A stretch of DNA of 64,000 bases, from NCBI GenBank assembly GCA_900548305.1, contig URJZ01000001.1, positions 248,001-312,000 on the forward strand, given 5' to 3'. The DNA comes from an uncultured Oscillospiraceae bacterium. GTDB lineage: Bacteria > Bacillota > Clostridia > Oscillospirales > Acutalibacteraceae. The notes below the pieces were generated by a model. The model made no database searches. It was not told where the DNA came from and worked only from the letters and a program-made list of their open reading frames with translations. Positions within the stretch are counted from its first letter, which is position 1, and every line of letters begins with the position of its first letter. The position numbers were made by a program, and so were the translations under genes. This document shows positions 16,839 through 24,476 of this stretch, one piece after another.

Positions 16839-17717
16839 TTACCAACCTCTGTTTGCGTATAGACTGTCTTGAGGAATTTCAGAAATCTCCAATCCCTTCA
16901 TAGCCTCTCCCAGTCCTTCACTTACTTCTGCCAAAATTTCAGGATTATTATAGTTTGCTGTAGCAGTTACAATTGCCTTGGCTCTTAATTCAGGATTTAC
17001 AGATTTAAAAATACCTGAACCAACAAATACGCCTTCGCTGCCAAGCTGCATCATCAAAGCGGCATCGGCAGGAGTTGCAATGCCGCCTGCAGCAAAGTTT
17101 ACAACAGGAAGTTTTCCGTTTTGCGCTACATATACCACCAAATCGTATGGTGCATCATTTTCTTTTGCAAATGTCATCAGCTCTTCGGAAGGCATATTTT
17201 GCAAACGGCGAATTGCCGCCATCATAGTTCTCATATGTCTGACAGCCTCTACTACATTTCCTGTACCTGCTTCGCCTTTGGTACGAATCATGCAAGCGCC
17301 CTCTCCAATTCTTCTCAATGCCTCACCAATGTTACGTGCTCCGCATACAAATGGAGTTTTAAACTGAAATTTATTTAAATGGTACATATCGTCTGCAGGT
17401 GTAAGTACTTCACTTTCATCGATATAGTCAACATGCAGTGCTTCTAAAATCTGAGCTTCCGCAATATGACCGATTCTAGCTTTTGCCATAACGGGAATGG
17501 ATACCGCGCTTTGAATCTCTTTAATCATTTTCGGGTCACTCATACGTGCCACTCCGCCTTGTTTTCTAATATCGGAAGGTACGCGTTCCAATGCCATAAC
17601 AGCAACAGCGCCCGCTTTTTGTGCAATTTCTGCTTCTTTTGCATTGGTAACATCCATAATAACGCCGCCTTTAAAAGACTCTGTTAATACTCTGTTCTGC
17701 TCTAATTGTTGATTCAT
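16839..17717 (-). CDS. pdxS: Pyridoxal 5'-phosphate synthase lyase subunit PdxS
   Basis: PdxS (292 residues) makes PLP directly from ribose 5-phosphate, glyceraldehyde 3-phosphate and ammonia in the cytoplasm. Both active-site lysines are visible: in VMAKARIGH (about 84) and in [17 protein letters not shown] (about 152), along with the [15 protein letters not shown] phosphate site. The glutaminase partner PdxT, normally the next gene, is not here: pdxS is followed by a terminator. It may be encoded elsewhere, or free ammonia may be used. It is divergent from a pdxR-like regulator, with a palindrome between the two. Confidence 0.97.
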   Translation of the reverse strand: MNQQLEQNRVLTESFKGGVIMDVTNAKEAEIAQKAGAVAVMALERVPSDIRKQGGVARMSDPKMIKEIQSAVSIPVMAKARIGHIAEAQILEALHVDYIDESEVLTPADDMYHLNKFQFKTPFVCGARNIGEALRRIGEGACMIRTKGEAGTGNVVEAVRHMRTMMAAIRRLQNMPSEELMTFAKENDAPYDLVVYVAQNGKLPVVNFAAGGIATPADAALMMQLGSEGVFVGSGIFKSVNPELRAKAIVTATANYNNPEILAEVSEGLGEAMKGLEISEIPQDSLYANRGW

Positions 17718-17776
17718 GATACTCTTGCTCCTCTACTTTTATATTTCTCTTGCAAATATCATTGTATTTGAGTATG

Positions 17777-17815
17777 ATTATAAAAGAAAACTGAGCCCTA
17801 TTAAATAGTCAGTTT
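17777..17815 (-). promoter_or_regulatory. pdxS promoter -10 and candidate PdxR operator
   Basis: The -10 TATAAT (17777-17782, minus) lies 60 bp before pdxS. Its -35 region is weak (TTTAAT at 17 bp) and overlaps a nested palindrome at 17788-17815: outer arms AAACTGA/TCAGTTT and inner arms CTATT/AATAG. A poor -35 with an adjacent palindrome is what an activator-dependent MocR/PdxR promoter looks like. Confidence 0.65.
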
Positions 17816-17850
17816 AAGTATTTTTAATAGTATCAGATTGGAGATTGACT

Positions 17851-19245
17851 ATGAGCGTCCATACCAAAAAGAAAGAACCTTTATACTACCAACTCTATCT
17901 TTCCATGGTAAAAGATATCCAACAAGGCATTTATAAGGAAAATGAAAAACTGCCTTCTAAACGAGTGTTTTCAGACTATCTGGGCGTGAGTCAGAATACA
18001 ATTGATGCCGCATATCAAATGTTGGTTACGGAAGGTTATATTCGTGCCCTTCCACGCAGCGGATTCTATGTAAATCCATTAGAAGCTTCGTTAACTATTC
18101 GGCAGGAATCTGTAACTTCTGTTCCAATTCCTGAAACCGGCGATATGCAGAACGAATATCTGTTTCAACTTTCTACCAACTCTATAGATGTGGAAACATT
18201 TCCATATGCTACCTGGGCAAAACTTTCGAAAGAAATTATGTATTCTCAGCCGGATTTAATCTATCCCGGTAACCAACAAGGCGATCTTTGTCTGCGTCAA
18301 GCAATTGCCGACTACTTATATAAGTATCGCTCAGTTCATTGCACAGCTGCACAAATTATTGTTGGCGCCGGTATAGAGTATTTACTTATGATATTAAATG
18401 TATTGTTTGATTCTGACAGCCTTTTTGCAATGGAGAATCCCGGATATCCCAAGGTGTATCAAACCATTACCAATTGCGGCAGAACAGTGGAACCCATTAA
18501 CGTAACAGACACAGGAATTGATATTGCAACCCTTAGACAAAGCAAAGCTGATATTGTATACGTGACACCTTCCCATCAATTCCCCACCGGAGTAGTAATG
18601 CCCATAGGCAAACGTTTGGAATTGCTACGCTGGGCCGATGAAAAACCAAACCGCTTTATCATTGAAGATGACTATGACAGTGAACTGAAATTTACAGGAA
18701 AACCAATCCCTTCATTACAGGGAATTGACACAGCGGGAAAAGTAGCTTATATCGGCACATTTTCACGCAGTATTGCTCCCTCAGTTCGTATTGCCTATTT
18801 GGTTTTGCCTCCAATATTACTTCAAAAATATCAAGCTCTCTGCTTCCACTATTCCCCTACTGTATCTCGTTTTGAACAGCACACTTTGTTCCAATTTATA
18901 AAGGGCGGACATTTTGAACGGAATATCAATCGCAATCGGAATACCTATCGCAAACGAAGGGATGCTTTGATTTCTGCCTTAAAAAACTCACCTATTGCAA
19001 ACCAAATTACAATTATGGGCGCTAATACAGGTTTACACTTTTTACTTCAGGTAGAAAATGGAATGTCTGAAGCAGAGTTGATTGCAAGCGCAAAAGCAAA
19101 CGGAATTTGTTTACAAGGCATTTCGCCCTACTATTTAGGAAATAGTCCTCCTATGGCACATACCATTCTGTTAGGATTTGCACATCACACCCCCGAAGAG
19201 TTGCAGCAAGCAGCCGATTTGTTGGCTTCCATATGGAAAACCTAG
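17851..19245 (+). CDS. pdxR: PdxR-like MocR-family regulator (GntR HTH + aminotransferase-like domain)
   Basis: A 464-residue regulator from ATG 17851 (GGAG 7 bp before; a TTG 6 bp upstream is less likely). It has an N-terminal GntR winged helix (1-75, KLPSKRVFSDYLGVSQNTID) and a class-I aminotransferase fold with NPGYP and IEDDYDSEL. In the family the domain senses PLP through a Schiff-base lysine in the GTFSK motif and activates pdxST. Here that position reads GTFSRSIAPSVRIAY, so the lysine is replaced by arginine (codon CGC). Effector binding would have to be non-covalent, or the ligand differs. It is divergent from pdxS. Confidence 0.88.
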   Translation: MSVHTKKKEPLYYQLYLSMVKDIQQGIYKENEKLPSKRVFSDYLGVSQNTIDAAYQMLVTEGYIRALPRSGFYVNPLEASLTIRQESVTSVPIPETGDMQNEYLFQLSTNSIDVETFPYATWAKLSKEIMYSQPDLIYPGNQQGDLCLRQAIADYLYKYRSVHCTAAQIIVGAGIEYLLMILNVLFDSDSLFAMENPGYPKVYQTITNCGRTVEPINVTDTGIDIATLRQSKADIVYVTPSHQFPTGVVMPIGKRLELLRWADEKPNRFIIEDDYDSELKFTGKPIPSLQGIDTAGKVAYIGTFSRSIAPSVRIAYLVLPPILLQKYQALCFHYSPTVSRFEQHTLFQFIKGGHFERNINRNRNTYRKRRDALISALKNSPIANQITIMGANTGLHFLLQVENGMSEAELIASAKANGICLQGISPYYLGNSPPMAHTILLGFAHHTPEELQQAADLLASIWKT

Positions 19246-19396
19246 CATTTACATCTATCCATTCCCTCTGGATAAACTGCAATATGTCCTATTTTCAACC
19301 TGCAAATTAGGTATTTCCAGGCTGAAAAGTCATTGATTCAAATTGAAATGATACTCTTGTACCGTAATAAATTTTATCTTTATCATCTATAGCAAA

Positions 19397-19594
19397 TCAG
19401 GTATACTTTTCGGTTTCATTCCAAAGGATGAGTGGAGATAAATTTTCATTTGTTCCAATTACAAGCTGTTTACTTTGACTTGTATACATACGGTCCATGA
19501 TACCTATGCTAGTAAGACCAAAGTACCCTATTATTACAAACGAAGCAACAAAACCTATTGCACACACCATAACCACAATTGCCCTTTTTTTCAT
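19397..19594 (-). CDS. Small membrane-anchored ORF, possibly truncated by a stop
   Basis: From the ATG at 19594 (GGGGG upstream) a 65-residue product has a basic start (MKKRAIV), one membrane helix and a short external part ending LSPLILWNETEKYT before TGA. Reading through the TGA continues in frame with protein-like sequence (FAIDDKDKIYYGTRVSFQFES) for about 30 codons. This may therefore be a gene cut by a nonsense mutation. The family is not recognised. Confidence 0.4.
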   Translation of the reverse strand: MKKRAIVVMVCAIGFVASFVIIGYFGLTSIGIMDRMYTSQSKQLVIGTNENLSPLILWNETEKYT

Positions 19595-19827
19595 CAAACA
19601 CGACCCCCAATCTACATTCAATATGGAATACTTCCAAAAAACGCATTCCATTATTTACCATTATCTTACAAGAAGTCATTCTATATGGCAATACAAATAA
19701 AGTATTTTTCTGTGTAAGTTATAAAACTGTAATATAATGCATATATTTTTATAAAATAGCCATTTTCTCAACAAAAAACGCACGATAAAAAAATACAAAA
19801 ATCTCTATTTTTCACAATCAGCTGCTG

Positions 19828-19866
19828 AAAAAAGCCGACCTGCTGTAAAACAGGTCGGCTTTTACT
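19828..19866 (-). terminator. Terminator after the cysteine hydrolase
   Basis: A perfect 12- to 13-bp stem, AAAAGCCGACCTG with CAGGTCGGCTTTT, has flanking A/T runs and lies just after the stop of the isochorismatase-family gene. Confidence 0.9.
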
Positions 19867-19881
19867 ATTTTTTCGTTTCTT

Positions 19882-20433
19882 TTATTTAATTTCGTCAGAA
19901 GACAATATCGTAGCTCCATAAACGTTTTTTAAATACGCTATGTCTCCTTCGTACTCTTCAGGAGTAAAAGCACAAACACAATCTCTGGGAATATAGATTT
20001 GATATCCCCAACAAAATGCATCTGCTGCTGTATGGCGTACACAAATATTAGTATATAACCCTGTAAGAATCAAATTTTTAATTCCCAATGAAGTAAGCAG
20101 CAATTGTAAATCTGTTTGAAAAAAACCGCTATAACAATGCTTCTGTATAATATAATCATCTTTTTGCGGCGCTAATTCTGAAACAACTTCTGCACCTTCT
20201 GTTCCGGAAATGGCATGGTGTCCCCATAATTTCAACTCCGAGTCAACGTCCGGAATATGATGGTCATTGCAATAAAAAATAGGTACTCCTTCACAACGCA
20301 CCTTTGAGAGCAATGTGCGTATCGGAGGTACAATTGCTCTTGATTGTTCACAAGATAACTCTCCCTTTACAAAATCATTAAGCATATCTACAACAATCAC
20401 TGCAGTTTTGCTATGAAAAAGAGACTGTTCCAT
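19882..20433 (-). CDS. Isochorismatase-family cysteine hydrolase
   Basis: A 183-residue protein from ATG 20433 (GGAGG in front; an in-frame ATG 15 bp upstream is less suited). The catalytic triad is visible: Asp in VVDMLNDFV, Lys in IQKHCYSGFF and Cys in TGLYTNICVRHTAADAF. The fold covers nicotinamidases, N-carbamoyl amidases and isochorismatases. The FYCNDHH metal-like stretch is compatible with nicotinamidase, but family-level naming is safer. It stands alone between terminators. Confidence 0.85.
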   Translation of the reverse strand: MEQSLFHSKTAVIVVDMLNDFVKGELSCEQSRAIVPPIRTLLSKVRCEGVPIFYCNDHHIPDVDSELKLWGHHAISGTEGAEVVSELAPQKDDYIIQKHCYSGFFQTDLQLLLTSLGIKNLILTGLYTNICVRHTAADAFCWGYQIYIPRDCVCAFTPEEYEGDIAYLKNVYGATILSSDEIK

Positions 20434-20526
20434 CTTCTCAACCTCCAATTAACAATTTAACGCTATCATACCATATCTTATTTTAATTGCAAAGATATAA
20501 TTTATACTTTCTCACTTAAAATCAAA

Positions 20527-20563
20527 TAAAAAAGGAATGCAGTTACTACTACATCCCTTTTTA
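20527..20563 (-). terminator. Terminator after the NPxTG protein
   Basis: An imperfect stem (AAAAAGG..ATG with CAT..CCTTTTT) ends about 15 bp downstream of the stop codon of the sortase-substrate gene. Confidence 0.65.
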
Positions 20564-20577
20564 TTTATAAAACTCTA

Positions 20578-21015
20578 TTAAGCTTTTCTTCTTTTAAAAG
20601 CTACTACCATAACACCTGCAGCTGCTGCAACAGTTACTGCCAAAATTACATAAGGAGTAGCGTCACCTGTTGTTGGGTTTCCATCCTGAGTTGGAGTTGT
20701 TGTTCCATTATCAGTAGGTTCCTCAGGTGTTTGAGGATCTTCTGGTGTTATAGGTGTTGTTTCAACTGGTTTTACTGTAAATGTTACTTCAGTTGGGTTA
20801 GCAACCAAATTCAGTAAATCATCCTCTGTAACTTCTACAGCATATGTGTTATTACCTACAATTTCGTATCCTTCCGGAACTTTAACATCAATAACACCGG
20901 CGCCTATATCTTCTGCAAAGTAAGCATCTTCATAGCTTAACTCTGGTAATAAAGTACCATCTTCCAAAGCAAATACGCAAGTTACCAATGCTGCCAAAAA
21001 TCTTTTTACTTTCAT
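20578..21015 (-). CDS. Sortase substrate with NPxTG motif, short or internally deleted
   Basis: A 145-residue protein. It has a short N-terminal hydrophobic signal (MKVKRFLAALVTCVFA), about 60 residues of acidic beta-like sequence, a Thr/Pro/Glu-rich spacer, and a textbook C-terminal sorting signal: NPTTG (about 114), a hydrophobic helix and a KRRKA tail. A sortase would link it to peptidoglycan. The signal peptide runs straight into LEDGTLLPELS without the usual AxA cleavage region, and the mature part is very small. This suggests an in-frame deletion of the N-terminal domain. No sortase gene lies in the window. Confidence 0.7.
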   Translation of the reverse strand: MKVKRFLAALVTCVFALEDGTLLPELSYEDAYFAEDIGAGVIDVKVPEGYEIVGNNTYAVEVTEDDLLNLVANPTEVTFTVKPVETTPITPEDPQTPEEPTDNGTTTPTQDGNPTTGDATPYVILAVTVAAAAGVMVVAFKRRKA

Positions 21016-21268
21016 CTCTAATCATTTCTCCCTTCAAAAATTAAAACTTTTTTTATCAGAAGAAAATAGATATGAAAAAAGACATTTTACAATTGTTTTA
21101 GTGTAAAAAGAATGAAAAAAACAGTGCTAAAAAAAGTTTTACATTGTTTGCCAATATGACATAGGAACAAATAAATATATAGCAGAAATCAAAATACAAT
21201 GCTAGAATTTATCAAAACAGAATCATCTGTTTTGCACAACATAAATGCAACCCTAAACTATGTTATGT

Positions 21269-21940
21269 TTAGCCTTTCGCAGGTTCACGTGAAAGATACT
21301 CCCACATATCTGAACTATATGGTTGCTCCATAGGAATAGTAATATTTAAGTTGGTTAACTCCAATGCTTTATCCCCTTCCACGCAATAATAAATATCCAA
21401 ATTGGAAGGATCCCCTAAATTAGGATCTATTGTATTATTCTGCAGTGTTTTTTGGATGCTGTCTAAAATAGTTCTGTCCAACTGTTCTGCATCATACATA
21501 TGAAATTCTTCTTTTTGTTGTTGAGGTGGCCCTGTAAACAATGCAGATTCTTTCGAGAATGATATGGTCATTCCGCCTTTGCCTGAGGTTGTAACGTCAG
21601 CCAACGTTAAATTCCAACCAGTTGTATCTGCAATTGCCTGAATTAATTGATCCGGCGTTGGCTTCTCTGAAAATGTGTAAGGATATTCCTTAAACTGACC
21701 ATTTGCACCTATGTACAAATTTGCTGTTACGCTCTTGCTTTCGGATGCTATACTGGATTCTCCTTGACCGGATGTAACAGGTATGTCCGCATTTTGAGTC
21801 TGGCTGCCGGTTTCACTTTGTACATTAGAGGTATTTGAGCTTGTACCGGACTCAGAAGAACTGGACTGCTGAGAGCAACCCACTCCCATTGCCAATACCA
21901 AAGCACATACCGCTGCACATAAAAATACTTTCTTTTTCAA
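21269..21940 (-). CDS. Lipoprotein of unknown function (GerMN-like?)
   Basis: The 223-residue secreted lipoprotein has signal MKKKVFLCAAVCALVLAMG with lipobox GVGC (Cys about 22), then a Ser/Thr/Gln-rich tether (23-75). A compact domain follows that begins VTANLYIGANGQFKEYPYTF and contains TPDQLIQAIADTTGW and ISFSKES. Strand order and the 'output-of-sigma' style (LYIG..., P..LI.AI, ..ISF) are reminiscent of GerMN spore-germination domains, but the match is weak. It stands alone on the minus strand. Confidence 0.65.
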   Translation of the reverse strand: MKKKVFLCAAVCALVLAMGVGCSQQSSSSESGTSSNTSNVQSETGSQTQNADIPVTSGQGESSIASESKSVTANLYIGANGQFKEYPYTFSEKPTPDQLIQAIADTTGWNLTLADVTTSGKGGMTISFSKESALFTGPPQQQKEEFHMYDAEQLDRTILDSIQKTLQNNTIDPNLGDPSNLDIYYCVEGDKALELTNLNITIPMEQPYSSDMWEYLSREPAKG

Positions 21941-22150
21941 TAAAATTTCCCCTCTCCCTAACTATAGTTAAGTATAAGTGAATTTAAACTTGATAAGAAA
22001 AATAAATATCTTATTTAAATTACTTCATAAGTAATTATACACTAAAAACTATATAAACTCCAGCTGTTTTATGTAAATTATGATAGAATTAAATTTTCTT
22101 TTATTATGCAAATAAATCATGCTACGTTAACATGAATATATATTATTAAG

Positions 22151-22456
22151 TTATTGCATAGCCTGCATCAAATTAGGGTACACTTCTGCATATCGTTTTT
22201 CAGGTATTGGTAACGTTTCCCCTGTTACTAACGTAACATAATACTTTTCCACTTTAGAAACATAGTGGCAGTTAACAAAATAACTTCTATGAATACGACA
22301 GAAAAAGTCAGGAAAGACAGAGGCTAAATAACTGATAGATTTATGTATTACAATATTCCGGTTTACTGTATGCAAAACACTATATTTATCTGCCGCTTCT
22401 ATATAGATGATAGCGTCTGACCGAATACTGTAAGTAGATTTTGGAGTTTGAATCAT
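22151..22456 (-). CDS. Stand-alone LytTR DNA-binding domain protein
   Basis: A 101-residue LytTR domain. It has the opening DAIIYIEAADKYSVLHT, the DFFCRIHRSYFVNCHYVSKVEK core and the C-terminal LPIPEKRYAEV that contacts DNA. Members bind paired direct repeats and usually carry an N-terminal receiver domain. Here no receiver is present and no good ribosome site precedes the ATG. It is either a genuine short regulator or the C-terminal relic of a response regulator. Degraded sequence lies immediately upstream. Confidence 0.7.
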   Translation of the reverse strand: MIQTPKSTYSIRSDAIIYIEAADKYSVLHTVNRNIVIHKSISYLASVFPDFFCRIHRSYFVNCHYVSKVEKYYVTLVTGETLPIPEKRYAEVYPNLMQAMQ

Positions 22457-22484
22457 TACTTTGTTTTTCTGTCATTAGCTTCTT

Positions 22485-22835
22485 TTAAAAGTTTTTTACA
22501 TAAAGATAAGTCTGTGTGCTGATTTCGAAAGGGAATAATTCATCCTCTTTCAACTCATTCCACTCATTAGATATATGCATATGATAAAGTTGATAAGTAC
22601 CGTATTCTACTTACCTATAACAAAAGGTAATACGCTATTTTGAAGCACAGATTAACTCCGCATTTTCATCTGAAAACAATAAGTATTTTCCTAGTACAAC
22701 TATATGGTTTTCACTGCCAGTTTCCAGTATATAAAAATGAGGATTTACCATTTTAAAGGCAAGCATAATAAAGCCATTTTCAAACTGAGCTTGTATTCCT
22801 TTTGCGCCAAATATCAGAACATTTCCCGGTCCCAA
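22485..22835 (-). pseudogene. Unrecognised ORF broken by two in-frame stops
   Basis: Two protein-like segments lie in the same minus-strand frame. The first (22635-22835, TTG start) contains FIMLAFKMVNPHFYILETG and ends TAG. After 7 codons and a TAA, the second contains MHISNEWNELKEDELFPFE and ends TAA at 22485. The shared frame suggests one gene of about 115 residues inactivated by nonsense changes. The family is unknown. It lies between tRNA-Arg and the LytTR ORF and may have been its operon partner. Confidence 0.4.
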
Positions 22836-22888
22836 CCATACGCAATTTTTTGCTAAAACGAAAAATAAAGTATCTTATTGTAAAAAAG

Positions 22889-22919
22889 AAAAAGCATTCA
22901 TCTAAAAGATGAATGCTTT
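22889..22919 (-). terminator. Terminator of tRNA-Arg(ACG)
   Basis: A perfect stem, AAAAGCATTCATCT with AGATGAATGCTTTT, is followed by a T run on the minus strand and abuts the tRNA 3' end. Confidence 0.88.
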
Positions 22920-22996
22920 TGGCGTGCCTGAAGGGATTCGAACCCCTGACCTTTTGGTTCGTAGCCAAACACTCTATCCAGCTGAGCTACAGGCAC
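22920..22996 (-). tRNA. tRNA-Arg (anticodon ACG)
   Basis: A 77-nt cloverleaf with encoded CCA. Acceptor GTGCCTG/CAGGCAC, D arm GCTC..GAGT, anticodon stem TTTGG/CCAAA with loop CTACGAA (ACG, read as ICG), T arm AGGGG-TTCGAAT-CCCTT. Confidence 0.96.
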
Positions 22997-23027
22997 AAAC
23001 ACGCTTATTATTGTAAGCCGCCTAACT

Positions 23028-23056
23028 ATAATAGCATAATCAATTTAAAAAGACAA
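23028..23056 (-). promoter_or_regulatory. Promoter of tRNA-Arg(ACG)
   Basis: On the minus strand, -35 TTGTCT, 17 bp, extended -10 TGC-TATTAT, about 31 bp before the tRNA. Confidence 0.7.
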
Positions 23057-23144
23057 GCCTTTTTTTACAAAAGTAAAAATTTTAGTATTTTCATAAATTT
23101 TTAGATAAGAATCATGAAATTTTGTGCAAAATATTCCGTTTATC

Positions 23145-23360
23145 TTATATTAGAGAAATACCATAAATAAGTAAACTAGCCACGCTGCACAAACACATAA
23201 TCACACACCGATCCATCGAATATTTTATATGAACTTTCGACCAAGTTTTCCTTATGAGTGAAGGAACTATTCTCTTTATCACAGAATATAGAATTATGAA
23301 AAGTATATATGAAGAAGATATGTGGCGCAATCCTTTTGGTTGATACGTTTTGGGTAACAA
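23145..23360 (-). CDS. Small basic membrane protein, 71 aa, unknown
   Basis: A TTG start sits behind an excellent GGGAGGTGA ribosome site, the main reason to believe this ORF. The product is basic (many Lys/Arg), with a hydrophobic stretch in the middle (SSYILFIILYSVI) and another at the C-terminus (VIMCLCSVASLLIYGISLI). It could be a two-helix small membrane protein or toxin-like peptide. No family is recognised. Confidence 0.45.
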   Translation of the reverse strand: MLPKTYQPKGLRHISSSYILFIILYSVIKRIVPSLIRKTWSKVHIKYSMDRCVIMCLCSVASLLIYGISLI

Positions 23361-23477
23361 AAGCTCACCTCCCTGATAAATATCAAAAAATATGACTCAC
23401 AGTAACATCGGTCACACTTTTGAAAGGGGTAAGCACTTTAGATGTGGATTACGATGCGAGTACCCCGTACCCGAAAA

Positions 23478-23512
23478 AAGAAAAAAGTCTGAACGCAACT
23501 GCATTCAGACTT
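23478..23512 (-). terminator. Terminator of the tRNA-Pro-Thr-Tyr cluster
   Basis: A stem AAGTCTGAA with TTCAGACTT (10-nt loop) and a minus-strand T run directly after tRNA-Tyr. Confidence 0.85.
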
Positions 23513-23516
23513 ACTT

Positions 23517-23601
23517 TGGTGGGAGAAGATGGATTCGAACCATCGAAGCATGACGCAACAGATTTACAGTCTGCCCCCTTTGGCCACTCGGGAATTCTCC
23601 C
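23517..23601 (-). tRNA. tRNA-Tyr (anticodon GTA)
   Basis: An 85-nt class II tRNA with a long variable arm. Acceptor GGGAGAA/TTCTCCC, anticodon stem CAGA/TCTG with loop CTGTAAA (GTA), T arm GATGG-TTCGAAT-CCATC, encoded CCA. Confidence 0.95.
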
Positions 23602-23605
23602 ATAT

Positions 23606-23681
23606 TGGAGCTGGTGGACGGACTTGAACCCCCGACCTGCTGATTACAAATCAGCTGCTCTACCAACTGAGCTACACCAGC
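23606..23681 (-). tRNA. tRNA-Thr (anticodon TGT)
   Basis: A 76-nt cloverleaf. Acceptor GCTGGTG/CACCAGC, anticodon stem GCTGA/TCAGC with loop TTTGTAA (TGT), T loop TTCAAGT, encoded CCA. Confidence 0.95.
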
Positions 23682-23760
23682 GTATTACTACGATTGTGAT
23701 TATATCACTAACCGCAGAATGTGTCAACGCCTAGACACATTTAAGATTACCTTGCGGTAA

Positions 23761-23837
23761 TGGTCGAGGTGACAGGGTTCGAACCTGCGGCATCTTGGTC
23801 CCAAACCAAGCACTCTACCAAACTGAGCTACACCTCG
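23761..23837 (-). tRNA. tRNA-Pro (anticodon TGG)
   Basis: A 77-nt cloverleaf, first of the three-tRNA transcript. Acceptor CGAGGTG/CACCTCG, anticodon stem CTTGG/CCAAG with loop TTTGGGA (TGG), T loop TTCGAAC, encoded CCA. Confidence 0.96.
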
Positions 23838-23880
23838 ATTTATGCTGTAGAAGTTTGTCTTCTCTTGAACTCGCCTGTTG

Positions 23881-23909
23881 ATTATATCGCATATTAAACG
23901 TTTCGTCAA
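23881..23909 (-). promoter_or_regulatory. Promoter of the tRNA-Pro-Thr-Tyr cluster
   Basis: On the minus strand, -35 TTGACG (23904-23909), 17 bp, -10 TATAAT (23881-23886), about 44 bp before tRNA-Pro. It is near consensus, as expected for stable RNA. Confidence 0.85.
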
Positions 23910-24029
23910 CCCCTTTTTTAAAAATTTTATAAAATTATTTTAATTCACTGTTTTTCTTATGGTTTTCTGCTTGCATGTATTCATTTGTAATGGTACACTA
24001 TAAGAATATAGCACTTTGGAGGCGAAGTT

Positions 24030-24458
24030 TTGGAAAAGTTGTGGAAAAAGCTGATTAACAAAGAAACGATTTTGTATCTTGTTTTTGGTATTTTAACAAC
24101 GGTAATCAATATTGCTGTTTGCGGATTGTTAGCCGATATCTTAAAATGGGATATTTATTTATCCAATACAATTGCGTGGATACTATCCGTTATATTCGCT
24201 TTTGTCACAAATAAAATTTTTGTATTTAACAGTAAAGCTACAGATGCAAAAATACTGTTAAAAGAAACCGTTTCCTTTTTAATTGCCCGTTTAATCTCCC
24301 TAGGATTTGATATGCTGGCTGTATGGCTAATGGTAGATTTATGGGGCGTTAATATCTGGATTGGTAAAATTATTTCCAATATAATTGTAATTATTATGAA
24401 TTATATTTTTAGTAAATTATTTATATTTAATAATAAACAGCATACAAAACAAAAGTAA
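24030..24458 (+). CDS. GtrA-family membrane protein
   Basis: A 142-residue protein with four hydrophobic helices. It has the GtrA opening YLVFGILTTVINIAVCGLLA, then AWILSVIFAFVTNKIFVF, LIARLISLGFDMLAVWLMV and NIIVIIMNYIFSKLFIF. The NKxFVF and YxxSKxxIF endings of helices 2 and 4 are family hallmarks. Members help move polyprenyl-linked sugars across the membrane for cell-envelope glycosylation. The start is TTG behind GGAGGCG. It lies 18 bp upstream of glyS, so the two are probably co-transcribed by position rather than function. Confidence 0.88.
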   Translation: MEKLWKKLINKETILYLVFGILTTVINIAVCGLLADILKWDIYLSNTIAWILSVIFAFVTNKIFVFNSKATDAKILLKETVSFLIARLISLGFDMLAVWLMVDLWGVNIWIGKIISNIIVIIMNYIFSKLFIFNNKQHTKQK

Positions 24459-24476
24459 GCGTGGAGGATAATAACT

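Larger units (their letters stand above)
19246..19881. other. Mostly non-coding stretch with one small ORF and a terminator
   Basis: Besides the minus-strand 65-codon ORF (19397-19594), this AT-rich stretch holds only the terminator at 19828-19866. I see no further gene or clear operator. Confidence 0.5.

Noticed and set aside
23420..23734. 104-codon plus-strand ORF over the tRNA cluster
   Set aside because: It is the translation of the antisense of tRNA-Tyr and tRNA-Thr.
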